A DNA stretch of 64,000 nt, from contig RPFO01000050.1 in NCBI GenBank assembly GCA_009746045.1, positions 5,001,228 to 5,065,227 of the forward strand, read 5' to 3'. Each line of letters opens with the position of its first letter. The first letter of the stretch is position 1. The position numbers were made by a program, and so were the translations under genes. Below the pieces are notes generated by a model that was given only the letters and a program-made list of their open reading frames with translations, did no database searches and was not told the origin of the DNA. Of the stretch, positions 35,756 through 48,485 are shown one piece after another. Source of the stretch: Mesostigma viride (Eukaryota; Streptophyta; Mesostigmatophyceae; Mesostigmatales; Mesostigmataceae).

Positions 35756-37745
35756 GACGAGCCACGAGCCACGAGCCACGAGGTAGCCATGGCTGTCGGA
35801 GCTCATAACTTTCACGTTTGAGCACCGAATTCAGCTGTGAATATCACAATCGCTTCGTCTTTCTTAGACGCACATGCTGATATAATTTTCCGAAGCTATA
35901 ACGCACTATACGATGAGCAAACGCCTCTCGACGCAACGCAGCCTGGCGGCTGCGCTCAGCAATGAAAATACGCCTGCAGCCCCGGCTGCAGCTTCGCCAA
36001 CCGGCCAGACAGAAGGCAGCGGCGCCACTAGCCAAGCTCTAGTGGTCGCCCATCCCCCTGCTGAGCCTGCATCGCCAGCAGCGTCGCCCGAACCCAAGCG
36101 CAGTCGTCCTGACGGGCTTTTGGACAAGTACGACTTTGACGCCAGCCAGCCCGGCTTTTTTGACAAGCTCACACCCGATCGCATCCTGGGCTACGTGTTT
36201 TTCGGGACGCATGCCTCTCTTATAGAACTATGCAAGCAGCTTTCCCACCAAGGTCGCCTTGTCAATGCCTTCTTCCAGAGGCGCTATTTCGACAAGGCCG
36301 TCCTCAACGCCCGCGCCGCCCCCACCTTCAGCAATTCGCCCTCTTTTCCCTCCTTGGACGCTCCATCGAGGAGCTTTGGCCCCCAAAGCCCCTCACCACC
36401 ACCTTAACCGAATCCTCCATCCGCTCACTCCTCAAGGAGGCCCTCGAGCAGCACGTGGCCCCCATCGCTGCAGATGTGGCGGCCACTGATGGGCAGCACG
36501 TTGGCTGCCGAGCTCCCCCTCCTCTCCACCATTTCCACCGCCACCTCCACCCTCCTCGCCTCCTCCACCGCCGCCATCCCCTCCTCCGACTCCATCACCG
36601 CCCAGCTCCGCGACATCGACCAGCGCCTCAAGGATAATGCAATCGCTATCGAGGTCTTGCAGAACACAGCAGGCCTCACCGCCCAGGCAGTGAAGGACAT
36701 TGCCGCCAAGCCAGCCCCTGCTGGCCTGGCCGGCGATGCTCCTCCCATCACGACCTGGGCGGACATGCTTAAGCAACATACCACCTCCACCACCTCCGCC
36801 GTCGCAGCCCAGCTCCAGCGGCAGACGCTTGACCTCCGCGAGGAGGCCGAGCTCGCCAAGCGCAGCCTCAACGCCATACTCAAGAACTTGGACATGGAAG
36901 AAGGTGAGAATTCCGAGAAGCTTGCACGTGCGTTTGAGAGCAAAATCCTTGCACGCATGGGCCTTCTTGGTGAGATCAAGCTGACCGCCCACCGCCTCCC
37001 CCGCGCGCGGGGTAAGGCAGGGGCGCCTCCGCTTCTTCTCATCTTTGATAGCCCAGCGGACAAGATTTCGTTTCTCAGACGCCGCAAGCGGCTCGAGAAT
37101 ACTCCCTTCACCGTGGACGACGACTTGACCCTGGCACAGCAACAACGGCGACGGGAGCTATGGCCGACCTACCTCCAGCTCCGGCAGACCAAGGCGGGCC
37201 AGCCGGTGTACTGGAAGGGGGCGGCCATCTACGTCGGCCACAAGCCCTGGCAAGCGACCCCCTCGACCACCGCGGCCCCAGCAACTCCAGCCCCAGCCTA
37301 GGGGAATACAGCAGTAGTGGCGTAGAATAGTTAGACAGTGGCCTTGTACATGCCCGCCTACTACAGGCACTATACCAGCTTAGGCCTAGCCTTTTTAGTC
37401 ATGTACATGTGTGCCTATGATGAGCCACCCTCCAGATGATGCCTAGCTTTATTTAATTATGCAGTGCCCATGCAGGGAGTCACTCTCTGCTGAGACGCCA
37501 TGCCCTAGCTTTTTTGGTATAGCTATGCTGATCTTCCCCCCCATGACAGGCTCCCCCTTCGCTGGGCATAGCTTGAAGATCATGGGGATGCAAGTGCCCT
37601 GGTGCACCTAGAGTAAGGGTCCTTTACATCCCCACCCTTGCAGGAAGTAGCTAAGGATGTATGATAGGCCATGTGCCCCCCTCTCAGGGGCTATGTGCTA
37701 CATATACTCCCAACGGAGTTATGTTACAATTCAATTCAATTCAAT
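35756..37745 (+). mobile_element. LINE-like unit A2, ORF1 frameshifted
   Basis: The unit starts with GAGCCAC repeats and AGCCATGGCTGTCGGAGCTC and ends with ATACTCCCAACGGAGTTATG plus an ATTCA tail at 37728-37745. ORF1 starts at 35913 (MSKRLSTQRSLAAALSNENT). It breaks near 36300 and again near 36470, then is open to 37301. It is a recent but damaged copy, inserted directly at the right end of the viral block and in inverted orientation to unit A1. Confidence 0.8.
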
Positions 37746-38439
37746 GGAAATGGGTAGCCTTGTACATGGATTGAACTATGGATGGCTTACGTGAAGAGCG
37801 ACTAGATGGCCTAGACGGTGGGGCCGGAAACAGCTAGTTGCTCGATCAGGGCGTGTGTTTCAAGCCTAACTGGCCGGGAGTGTCTAGTGGTGAGCACCAT
37901 TGCTGCGATCGCTCTCCCATCATTTACGAGGAAATACCCGCAAATGGAAAACCACTGAAAAGGTCTAGCTAGTCAGTCATTACGTTATAGCCATGCCATG
38001 TTTCAAAACGTCCAAGAAGTGCGCACGGTGCAAGGGAAAAATTCCGGAGGACAGCACTTTCAAATGTGCGGCATGAACCAAAAGCCCGCGTATGCCAGAA
38101 AACATCATGGTACTGACAGTAGCGACGCGACGGTGTGGACAACGAAGCCAGTGCCAAGCTCGGAACGGCCGCAAAGGAGATCTGGCATCACAGGGTTCAG
38201 ATGCGCGGAGATACTACGCGATCCAGCCGGTCCACGACCTGTTTGTATAGGGCTTGTGCCAAGGGGCAGCACCGAACAGATCGTGTGGGTGACGTTGCAA
38301 AAAACACCAGACTGGACGGAGCATAATGTCTTGGTCATAGTCTTTGACCAACAAACGATGCAAGAGCTCAACAAGAGTCTTGATGAAATCTACACACTAA
38401 AGACAAAGACGGGAAAAACGATGCAACCATGACTAAGAA
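37746..38439. other. Spacer with an unassigned 144-codon ORF
   Basis: The frame 37998-38432 (+) has no recognisable domain. In another frame, CARCKGKIPEDSTFKCAA suggests a decayed zinc-finger-like piece that stops early. Nothing further is supported. Confidence 0.3.
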
Positions 38440-39475
38440 CAACACCATATTTCGCTGTGCAGACGGCCACCATCGCATCCCAGCCACTCCAGCAGGATGC
38501 TGGCGACCTCCCGCTGCTCTCCTACGCGGACCTGATGCGGTCAGCGACCGCCTCAACCACTGACGCCATCGCCACGAAACTCCAGGCGCTGGAGGACCAC
38601 CGCCAAGCCGAACAACGGGACGGGCCACCGACCACGCTCGCCGCGAGTGCCGAGTGGTGCTGCGTCGTTTCCCCCAGAAGCCAGGTGAGACGTTAACCAC
38701 CCTTGCCGACGAGCTCAAGAACCAGCCAGTTCTTACCCTCATGGGCCTGGTGAGGTAGAACTGCGCGGGTGCCACCGCCTTCACCACTCACGGGACAAGG
38801 CGGCTCCCCCACCAGTCCGGCTGCTCACCTTCCCCTCCCCTGAGGACAAGCAGCGGTTCCTCTCTCGTCGCAAGAGGTTGCACGACCTCACCTGGACGCT
38901 GGGCGACGACCTGACCCCCGCTCAGCAGCAGCAGCGACGCGCGAGTCACCTGTGGCCTGAATACCTCCGCCAGAAGCAGGCCACCCCCAGAAGCCCAAGG
39001 TGTACTGGAGGGGCGGAGACCTGATGATCAACCACAAGATGTGGTCGCCCCCTGCGGGCTAGAATAGCCCTAGCTTGAACCATTGGTAGTCACTGCCGCC
39101 ATGGCATCCATGCCTAGAATGTTTGCCTAGCCTAGCCATCATACCTAGTCACGTGCCCCGCTAACGCACGGTACACAACCAGCCATAGCCTTAGCTTAGC
39201 CTTTGTACAGCCATGCTACGTCCTGGCCATGATCAGCCGGATAGTACTTGCCCACGCTCCTTGTTATGGTATGCTCACATGGGTCTTATTGCACCCACAG
39301 AACTGACTTGCCGGATCATCTATCGTGTTCGATTGCTGCTACGTGGCATGCCTCAGGCATGAAGGAGAAAGGGGGTCTCTGCCCTTCCTGTTGTGCACAC
39401 ACAGGGATTAAAGCACTCTGGTGCTCCGTGACTCCCCAATGGGAGCACGAGCTAGTTTAATTAATTAATTAATTA
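38440..39475 (+). mobile_element. LINE family B copy, decayed ORF1 plus 3' UTR
   Basis: Broken frames carry the ORF1 C-terminal module: LLTFPSPEDKQRFLSRRK, a LGDDLTPAQQQ match, LWPEYLRQKQ and PKVYWRGGDLMINHK, ending near 39060. This is the family A ORF1 domain in a clearly diverged family. The 3' UTR ends in the GGTGCTCCGTGACTC hairpin and a (TTAA)n tail at 39452-39475. Confidence 0.65.
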
Positions 39476-42400
39476 ATATTTCGCTGTGTGGGCCGGAAAG
39501 GAGATTGTGAATATCGGGATAGCAAATAAAAGGAATTTTCTGATTCAGGATGATTCCTTGCGCCATCACAGATAGCCGTACGCTAACTCTTCATGTTATG
39601 GTTAGTGTCAAGATCGAGGTAATTGCAACTAGTATCCTCCGACGTTTGCTTTAATGTAAGGGACGCTAGTTGCGGGTAGATGCCAGGCAGACCAGTTGTG
39701 ATATACAAATGGCTTGCGAAATCAGGGTTCTCGAAAGCCATGCCATCATCAATGTATCGACATTGATTAATTTGTTAGTTGGCTTCCCGACTGCGAGGAC
39801 GACCTAACGACACGGATCGGCATTAATTAATTAATTAATAGACACGTGACCGCGTCACGTGAGCATAAGTCCGCCGAGTGGGAGGGGAACATGGGATGGA
39901 ATGGATTATGTAAGCTATCTAGGTCCTAGTTACAGGGTTGTGGGCACCACGGCCCGAATCGCTATGAATGTATGTATCGACATGTGCGGATGAAACGCCT
40001 GATGAACATCATCATTTGAGGCGCAATGAGATATTCTCCGGCATGAATGCAAGCTCATTAAAGTATAGGTTTGCAAGGAGCCCGGTGCAGTTATAGTGCC
40101 CTTAGCCCATAGGAATGCGAATAGCTTGTTGGTATATGTCGCCCGCAAAACAAATGAAGTCGCTAAATCTGGACGTACAGTACGTCACTTTTCCACTGTA
40201 GTACAGCACCCACTTATACGCGCTGATGAGATTCAGCATAGTACTCCGTGGCATGCCTATGTGCATGACACGCAGCAAGTACTACTGTACTTGGTCCGTT
40301 TAAACTGTACTGAGTCCGTTTTCGTGGCGCCAGTTGAACTCGCGCCACTCTAACGGACTGAGTTTGTGGCAGAACCAGGCGCCGCGCCAATAGTCATTTA
40401 ACGGTCAAACCTGGGGGGATCGAAAGATCTAGACGTAAGCTATGCCTGGCGCTATTCAGACCGTATTTTGGACACCTGGCCAGGGAGATATGCTTGAGCA
40501 AAGTTAGGGGGGTACCATGGTCCAACGGGACCGACGTGCATGAAAAATATTGACGCGCACGGCTATGGCGGTGCACGCAACTGACTGGTACGAGAGAATG
40601 GCTTGACATAATGGACTCAAATTTTGTAGGCATGATTTTCAAGTCCTAAAAAAGTTTTGTCCCCAGCCATGGAACGTTTGAAGATGCGTAGATGGGTCAT
40701 CGGGGTGCTGGTCGGCGCAGCAAATCATGTCAGCGGCCAGGCGGTGACAGTGCGAGTGCTGCATGTTGCTAGGCGGAAATTTTCGAGGTATTTGCGCATG
40801 GATAAACCTTTGACGTTGTTCCCAACCAGATTTGCTAGAATTGGCAGCCAGGAAAGGCTCGAGGCTACGTCCATGAATCGGGCGTGCTGGCTCCCGCAGG
40901 AAAGGTAATCTGCTGTTCCGACCTGGTACGTTCTAGCCTCCTAGCGTGTTCCGTTAACCGTATATGGTTGTATTATCGTTTATAACTAATATCAGGGTTA
41001 TAATCGAGGGCTTGTGATTGTCATTTTGTTGTTTTGCTCCCTCTACGCATCGGCTTGTCATAGTTGTGGAATACCATCAGGTCAAGCAGATTTTGGACCA
41101 TGTTTGGTCGCTGTTAGCTGAGGCTGCAACGGAAATAGCGTGATAACGGTTGGTATTGGTTAGTAATATGGTAAAGGTGATTACCCAATGCTTTTCCTGG
41201 CTCAAACAGCCCGAGACAAGTTCTTTTCTGACCAGTTTTAGGCATGGCTTCTTGTTTTGCTGGCCAACGCCCACCTTCTGATTTTGCATCCATTGCATGT
41301 GACAAACATGGAGATACCCAATACCTGTTTGCATGGAAGCATTACCAACTTGTTCATTTTGTTTTCTTTATTGTTGCAAAGAACGTGGAGGTGTTTTGTC
41401 ATTCATCGGGTGGGTTAGTGATGTAGCTCCTTGCCACCCCTTTGACGCGCGCTTGAGGCCTTGATTAATGAGCCTTTCACCTATTTTTTAGCATGGTCTT
41501 GTGTCTTATATGCTGGCTTATCTCAGCTTCCACGCTGGGCCAGTGGCTGGCCTCGACGACGACGACGCCCGCCGCCAGCGTGCCATGCAGCCCTTGTCAG
41601 CCCGCAGCCCGGCTGGCCGCGCATGGGCTGAGGCCAATGGCCGCACGACCCGCACGTTGGCAGCTGGCACCCAGCTGACAGGGCCTTGTAGGAGGCAGGA
41701 TCTGCGCACCCAGAGGCGCAATCCGTAGTTTGGCACATAGCCAGGTAGCCCAATTTACAGTTAGCTACACCCTTGGCTAGTCTTGCGCTATGTATACCGC
41801 ACGCGCGCGCTAGTGCCATTTTGGCCCCTTGCGGCATGTTGGCATGTGTTATATGGCATGGTCTCTTGTTTTATCACCTGGGTATGGTGCATGATGCCCA
41901 ATTGGGCATCCCTTGTTGTTTCATGCCAATTGGAATAAAGTTTTGTGTTGTTATGCTACCATTTATACCCCTGCCAGCTGGCACCGTTATAACGGTGCCA
42001 GCTGGCTTTGGCCATTTTGTAGCTAGCGTCCACAGTTTTGTGACATTTCATGTTGTGAATGCATTGATGGCATGTCTATGATTATAATAACCTGCCTTTA
42101 AAAGGCCAGGGCCAACTGATTTGTGTAAATGGTCGATAATGCATTATATATGTCTCCAACCCCATGTGCACTGTACCCCCCTGAGGGGGGTGCTATTTTT
42201 AGCAGGTGTAGGGCATGGATATGTGACCAACCAAATTTCCCAAACATTATTTGATATAAAAGCATGCTTGGTTCCAAGGGTGGGCCAGAAAATGTTATTC
42301 GGCTAGTTACTCTCAGGCGCACAAAGATACCCAAACTCAGTCCGTTCTCGTGGTTCGAGTTTTGACAGTTGAAGGGTTAATACTTAAATGCACATATTGA

Positions 42401-42774
42401 TCCCTTCTCGGGAACATGTATTATTTAACCAGTGTATCATTAGTCGTTAAGTTAATGGAACTGCTAGAGGAGGAAGAAAATTAACACGTCCCTTTTGTCC
42501 CTTTTGCTCAGACCAGACTCCGATCATACCATAAAGGCCATTGCTAGCAAGTAACACATGCAGCTTTCCTTGCATAAAAAAGAGTTTACAATAAGAATAT
42601 TCAGATCGATGATGACCACTACCGTACCAATTGATACATGCCACCAATTACACTTTGGCATATTATCGTGCTTCGTAACACATGGCAGCACATAAAACCA
42701 TTATAATATATAAAATGCATACAAAACCATACTGTACTAATAATGTTATGTAAACGCCATTTGAAATGGCCGGG
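39476..42774. other. Non-coding, repeat-poor host DNA with palindromes
   Basis: No ORF here has coding character. It holds a (TTAA)n tail with a CACGTGAC-CGC-GTCACGTG palindrome at 39825-39861 (also at 58022-58060), an 18-bp palindrome GATGCCCAATTGGGCATC at 41893-41910, and a 34-bp perfect palindrome at 41973-42006. Confidence 0.5.
41973..42006. repeat. 34-bp perfect palindrome
   Basis: The half-site GCCAGCTGGCACCGTTA is followed immediately by its exact reverse complement, with no loop. It is not part of any element I could delimit. Confidence 0.85.
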
Positions 42775-43369
42775 CGATCGAAGCCCATGCAGAATTTTTG
42801 TACTATAGTTGTTTAGCTTTTGCGTCTGAGCCCCAAATTCAGTCAGATCACTTGTATTCCCTGCGTCTTTTTAAAGACGCACCACCCAGCGTAATCGGTT
42901 ATACGGCTGAAATGCAGTATCGAAAAAGTTACGCACGTGACAAGAATCAAGATTCAGGCTATAATGACGACAGTCTTCGAAAGCTAAACGCGGTAACTTT
43001 GAAAAAGGAGCTCTCTGGCTCCCAGCCCAACCCCCTCGCCCTAGTTGCTCTCTCTCAGCAATTAACCCGCATTAACCGCCAACCCATTGATCGCGGCAAG
43101 CCGGCCTCGCCTGAGCTAGCCTAAGAAACCTTGCCACGACGTCACAAATGGAGGACTTCGCTTTCACCCCGGCAACGAACGCTTCTCCTTCTTCGATTGG
43201 CTATGTCTGTACGTCCAAGGGACAGTATGCCCAGGTGCGGGGGTGTGGGTGTATGCCCCTAAAAACCCTTGAGGCAGGCTTCGAACGGGAGCTACTAGCT
43301 AGAGGCCTTAATTATATTCTCCCAAACCGGCGCCTCTGAATGATCGAGTTCCAAGCCTATAGATATATC
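42775..43369 (+). mobile_element. LINE-associated 5' region, copy 1
   Basis: This segment (from AGTCAGATCAC through GAAAAAGTTACGCACGTGAC to CAGTATGCCCAGGTGC) recurs in diverged form at 43930-44365 and resumes at about 44518. A 108-codon open frame (42798-43124) is present here but is broken in the other copy, so I treat it as element sequence rather than a host gene. Confidence 0.45.
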
Positions 43370-43484
43370 ATTCATCTTCATCATCCTGAACGACTCGAAA
43401 ACGCGGAAAAGATAACGGCAGGCTCGAGCTACCATGGTCCGGATTCTCCCGATTTCTGGCCTGCGCTGGTTGTCTCTTTGATAT
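43370..43484 (-). repeat. 115-bp interspersed repeat, copy 2
   Basis: It is the exact reverse complement of 44366-44480 over all 115 bases. Confidence 0.9.
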
Positions 43485-43499
43485 CTGTGGCAATCGGAC

Positions 43500-43765
43500 C
43501 GTGGGGCAGCCCTACTGCATGCACCCACTACTGATGCTTTCGCTGTGTCGGAGCTTTATCGCACCCACAGGAGATCATGCCGGCGGATCGTTTCAACGGG
43601 TCCGATTCGTGCACCGCCGCGGGCTGCCGGCATGCCCGTGGCATGAGGGAAGGGGGGGGGTCTCTGCCCGGCCCCTGCTAGCTGTGCACACTCAGGGATT
43701 AATTAAAAGCACTCAGGTGCTCCGTGACTCGATCCCTGGCAACGGGAACACGTGTTTAATCAATT
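43500..43765 (+). mobile_element. LINE family B 3'-UTR fragment
   Basis: It shares GCCGGCGGATCGTTTC, GTGCACACTCAGGGATTA and the CTCCGTGACTC hairpin with the 39.3 and 48.4 kb copies. It ends in a TTTAATCAATTA remnant tail. Confidence 0.6.
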
Positions 43766-43929
43766 ATCATTACTGTAATGCCCAGCCTGGTCCCCCAGTA
43801 CCTGCATGGTCCACTGAGGAACGCAAGATAATTTTGCTTGACCCGGATGTCAACCACGACAACGAGAGGCAAGTGAAGTTGCTCTTCGTACAACTCGGCA
43901 GAGCTAGCTAGCCGCTCGACCAGCGCATG

Positions 43930-44365
43930 CTGATCCTGCTGACCAGCTTCTTTCAGCTCAATGGCGGTATGGCTGACGGTGGAGCCCAGCCAGAACTTTT
44001 GCGTGTAAGCCCCACATTCAGTCTGATCTTTTGCATTCGATGCCGGTCTTTTAAATAAGGCGCGCCCGCCAGTAAAGTCGGTTACGGCTGAAACGCAGTA
44101 TCGAAAAAAGTTACGCACGTGACAATAATTGATTTATCAGGCTATGACGACTCTGAAAGCTAAACGCGGTTCAACCATATGCAGTGGAACAGGAGCTCTC
44201 CGGCTCCCGGCAGCCCAACCCCCTCGCCCTTGATCTCTCTCAGCCGCTTGGATTAACCGCCAACCCATCGCCAAGCGCCTGAGCCTCACTGAAAAACCTT
44301 CCCACGACCACAAATGGAGTCGCCCGGCAACGAACCGTCTCCTTATTCGATTGCATGCCATGGCT
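43930..44365 (+). mobile_element. LINE-associated 5' region, copy 2
   Basis: Diverged duplicate of 42775-43230. The 115-bp repeat interrupts it: the sequence reads up to CTTATTCGATTG, and resumes after the repeat at ATGGCTGTCCAAGG, AACAGTGTGCCCAGG. Confidence 0.5.
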
Positions 44366-44480
44366 ATATCAAAGAGACAACCAGCGCAGGCCAGAAATCG
44401 GGAGAATCCGGACCATGGTAGCTCGAGCCTGCCGTTATCTTTTCCGCGTTTTCGAGTCGTTCAGGATGATGAAGATGAAT
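44366..44480 (+). repeat. 115-bp interspersed repeat, copy 3
   Basis: Identical to copy 2 in inverted orientation. It sits inside sequence that is continuous in the related copy at 43.2 kb, showing that it inserted there. Confidence 0.9.
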
Positions 44481-45545
44481 GGTGATGGAAATGTGTATCC
44501 TTGTGCATAGAAATATGGCTGTCCAAGGAACAGTGTGCCCAGGTCGTCCGGTGCCTGGTCCAGGAACGCATGCATGAGGTTGTGATGCCTGACGGAATTA
44601 AAGGATTTCGACCAGGCTCTCGTCGCCAGAGCCAAAGTGCAGTTGCTCAGGACTCAACCACTCGGGAGTCGGGAGAGCCGGTCCACCGGTGCTGATCCTG
44701 ACCAGCTACTTTCAGCTCAACGAAGCAGACCTCGTTGCTGCGCCTACGCAACCGGCCAGCCCCCGGGCACGCCAGTGCCGCACCGGCTCCCTGAGCCCTC
44801 TGCAAGGACGACGGCTCCTCGCAGTGCTGGACTCAGGAGCACGTGACCTGGCCGCTGGCCGAGAAGCTGCATGACCTCCTTGACCACAGCGCTCATTTAA
44901 CACGGTGAAGGCCCGGGTCTCAAATGCGCGCGAAACCAAGGTTGCGGAGATGGACGAGCGGAAGCACGCGAGGACACCGACCCACTGCGCCCGCCGCCAA
45001 TGCGCCGAGTGGGGCTGCGTCGTTTCGATCAGCAGCCAGGGGAGACGGCCAAGTCTCTTGAGGACGAGCTCAGGAGCAAGCTCCTTACCCAACTGGAACT
45101 CGTAGGTAAAGTAGGACTGCGTGGGCACCGCCCGCCCGCCCGCGGCTTACGGTCCACTCTCGGGACCCGGCGGCACCCCCACCAGTTGATTCTGCTTACC
45201 TTCCGTTCCATGCATGGAGGAGAAGCGGCTGTTCCTCTCATGCCGCAAGAAGTTGAACGACCTCCCCTGGACGCTGGACGACGACTGGGCCTGACCCCCG
45301 GTAAGCAGCAGCAGCGACGCCACCTGTGGCCGGAGTACGTGGAGTACGTGCCTCCCCCACAAGCAAGACCCCAAGAAGCCCAAGGTGTCCTGGAGGGGCG
45401 GGGACCTAATCGTAAACAACCAGCTGTGGAATTAAGCCCCCAACGGGCTATCTAGACTAGCCATAATGTCTAATGTGTTGTCTCCTTGATAATGTAGTCA
45501 CACCCATGTTTGGGTGATGCAAGTTACCTGGACATTCCTAGCCAT
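44481..45545 (+). mobile_element. LINE family B copy, heavily decayed ORF1
   Basis: After the resumed 5' region, broken frames near 45190-45435 give ORF1 C-terminal remnants (LPWTLDDD, WPEYVEYV, KVSWRGGDLIVNNQLWN). The 3' end is cut off by unit A3, whose tail begins at 45546. Confidence 0.55.
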
Positions 45546-47535
45546 TAATTAATTAATTAGAAACATAACTCCGTTGGGAGTATCTGTAGCACATATCCCT
45601 GAGAAGGGGCATATGGCTTTTAATACATTCTGGGCTGCTTCATGCAAGGATGGGAATGTAAGCTACCCTTGCTCTAGGTGCACCAAGGCACCTGCACCCT
45701 CATGATCTATCACGCTATGCCCAGCGAAGGGGGAGCCTGTCATGTGGGGAAAGATCATCATGGCTATACAAGAGCTAGGGCATGGCTTCTCAGCAGAGAG
45801 TGACTCCCTGCATGGGCACTGCATAATAAAATAAAGCTAAGCATCATCTGGAGGGTGGCTCATCATAGGCACACATGTACATCACTAAAAATGCTAGGCC
45901 TCAGCTGGCATAGTGCCTGTAGTAGGCGGGCATGTACAAGGCGGCACTGTCTAACTATTATTCTACACTACTGCTGCTGTATTCCCCTAGGCTGGGGCTG
46001 CTGGAGTCGCTGGGGCCGCGGTGGTCTAGGGGGTCGCGTGCCAGGGCTTGTGGCCGACGTAGATGGCCGCCCCCTTCCAGTACACCGGCTGGCCCGCCTT
46101 GGTCTGCCGGAGCTGGAGGTAGGTCGGCCATAGCTCCCGTCGGGCCATTGTTGCTGCGCCAGGGTCAAGTCGTCATCAAGGGTGAAGAGAGTCTTCTCGA
46201 GCCGCTTGCGGCGTCTGAGACACGAAATCTTGTCCGCTGGGCTCTCAAAGATGAGAAGAAGCGGAGGCGCCCCTGCCTTACCCCGCGCGCGGGGGAGGCG
46301 GTGGGCGGTCAGCTAGCTTAATCTCACCAAGAAGGCCCATGCGTGCAAGGATTTTGCTCTCAAACGCACGTGCAAGCTTCTCGGAATTCTCACCTTCTTC
46401 CATGTCGAAGTTCTTGAGTATGGCGTTGAGGCTGCGCTTGGCGAGCTCGGCCTCCTCGCGGAGGTCAAGCGTCTGCCGTTGGAGCTGGGCTGCGACGGCG
46501 GAGGTGGTGGAGGTGGTATGTTGCTTAAGCATTTCCGCCCAGGTCGTGATGGGAGGAGCATCGCCGGCCAGGCCAGCAGGGGCTGGCTTGGCGGCAATGT
46601 CCTTCACCGCCTGGGCGGTGAGGCCGGCGGTGTTCTGCAGGACCTCGATAGCGATGGCATTGTCCTTAAGGCGCTGGTCGATGTCACAGAGCTGGGTGGT
46701 GATGGCGTCGGAGGTGGGGGTGGTGGCGGTGGAGGAGGCGAGGAGGGTGGAGGTGGCGGTGGAGATGGTGGAGAGGAGGGGAAGCTCGGCAGCCAGCGTG
46801 CTGCCCATGGCCGCCACATCTGCAGCGATGGGGGCCACGTGCTGCTCTAGGGCCTCCTTGAGGAGTGAGCGGATGGAGGATTCGGTTAAGGTGGTGGTGA
46901 GGGGCTTGGGAGGCCAAAGCTCCTCGATGGAGCGTCCAAGGAGGGAAAAGAGAGCGAATTGCTGAAGGTGGGGGCGGCGGAGGCTGGGAAATCGTTCCAA
47001 AAGTTGAGGCGCGATTCTGGTGAGGATCAAAGAGGCGACCTCGGATGAAGAGCTGATTGCACAGTTCAAGAAGCGAGGCGTGCGATCCAAAAAACACGCA
47101 GGCCAGGATGCGTTCCTCGATAAACTTGTCAAAGAAGTCGGGCTGGCGGGCTTCGGCTACAAATTCGAGCTCGACCCAGCTCGGCTCGGCAGGGTGACTG
47201 CGCTTGGGTTCAGGCGACGCTGCTGGCGATGCGGGCTCCAGCAGAGGGCTGGACGACCACTAGAGCTTGGCTAGTGGCGCCGCTGCCTGCTGGGCCGGTC
47301 GGCGAAGCTGCAGCCGGAGCTGCAGACGTATTTTCATTGCCGAGCGCAGCCGCCAGGCTGCGTTGCGTCGAGGCGCGTTTGTTCGCCATATATTGCGTAA
47401 TAGCGTCAGAAAATTATATCAGCATGTGCGTCGTAGAAAGACGCGTCGATTGTGATATTCACGGCTAAATTCGGTGCTCAAACGTGAAAGTTATGAGCGC
47501 TGCCGTCAGCCATGGCTATCTCGTGGCTCGTGAAT
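45546..47535 (-). mobile_element. LINE-like unit A3, ORF1 broken at the 5' end
   Basis: Minus-strand copy with the same 5' flank (CACGAGCCACGAGATAGCC on that strand) and an ATTAATTAATTAG tail. ORF1 begins near 47389 as a diverged start and changes frame before 47132. It is then open to 46278, with a further break before the C-terminal YWKGAAIYVGHKPW text near 46050-46100. It is more decayed than A1. Confidence 0.75.
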
Positions 47536-47599
47536 GATATGAATGGCTATTCCTAGCCACCCCCATGCGCAACGCCAATGCAGGGTAGAACGTAACCAT

Positions 47600-48300
47600 G
47601 AATTAAATTGAATTCTTACATGACTCCGTTGGGAGATCATTCAGCACATATTCCCTTGCTGGATGGATGGAGGTGGGCGAAGCCGCGAAACCGAACTAAT
47701 CTAACTCTAAGCTAATCTAATCTAGAAAACCCGTACTACTCTACTCAGCAAAGCGCCCCTTCCTCTTGGGGGGGGGGGGGGCTTGCCTACAGGGGCTGGC
47801 GTGAGGGCCTGGACAATCGTCTTCCACCTCTTCTTGTTCTGCATAGCAGTCCAAGCAAGAGAGAGGGAGTGAATGCGATGTTCAAACGGGGCTGGGACCA
47901 CTAGGGCGGCCAGCAACTGCTGTGGATAGGTCATGGCATGTTTACCTACCCTTTTAGGAATGTCCTTGGGGCCAGGCCAGGTCAGGACATGCCGCCCTGG
48001 CTGGCCAAGCCGCTGGGGGCCGGCCAGACCGAGGTCGGTGTCTACCTGACTGGTGCGAGCAAGATGTCCTACAAATGCTATCCTACGCTGTCTAATCTCG
48101 TCTGAAATGAGAGGCATACCCTGGTACAAAAATTCTAAAGACCTATGTGTGGAAAACCCTACGATCGTAACCATGAATGCCTCTAGCCTAACCAGTAGCC
48201 AACAGGCATCAGCCAGCCTAGCTATATGTCTCGCATAGCACTGCTTGTTTGCCCACGTCTCCATAGCAATGTAATGCTCACACGGGTCATAGTGCACTTA
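47600..48300 (-). mobile_element. 5'-truncated LINE ORF2 C-terminus
   Basis: The minus-strand frame 48297-47722 has FSTHRSLEFLYQGMPLISDE, then IRQRRIAFVGHLARTSQ, and GQPGRHVLTWPGPK. This is the region after the reverse transcriptase in non-LTR elements (R-R-x-x-x-x-G-H-x-x-R). The 3' end is the CTCCGTTGGGAG stem-loop and an AATTAAATT-like tail at 47600-47640. It is related to the copy at 58.5-59.8 kb. Confidence 0.65.
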
Positions 48301-48485
48301 CTTGGGATGCCGGATCGTTTCGACGGGTCTGATTGTGCACCCTGTGGCATGCCTGTAGCATGAGGGGGGGGGGGTTCTCTGCCTGCCTGCCCGCTGTGCA
48401 CACTCAGGGATTAAAAGCACTCTGGTGCTCCGTGACTCCTCAACGGGAGCACATGTTTAATTAATTAATTAATTAATTAATTAAT
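48265..48485 (+). mobile_element. LINE family B 3' UTR with long TTAA tail
   Basis: It has TGTGCACACTCAGGGATTA, the GTGCTCCGTGACTC...AACGGGAGCAC hairpin, and eight TTAA units at 48453-48484. It is a short 5'-truncated insertion. Confidence 0.7.

Noticed and set aside
35359..35808. 150-codon plus-strand ORF right of the viral block
   Set aside because: Low-complexity Thr/Gly/Arg text that runs into the LINE and shows no coding pattern.
43370..43484. 115-bp repeat as a hammerhead ribozyme
   Set aside because: CTGAACGA...GAAA resembles the core, but there is one base too many between CUGA and GA and no matching cleavage-site stem, so the catalytic core does not fit.
43370..44480. The inverted 115-bp pair as TIRs of a single 1.1-kb transposon
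   Set aside because: The segment between them is a LINE 3' end plus a duplicate of the left flank, and the repeat also occurs alone. Independent insertions explain it better.
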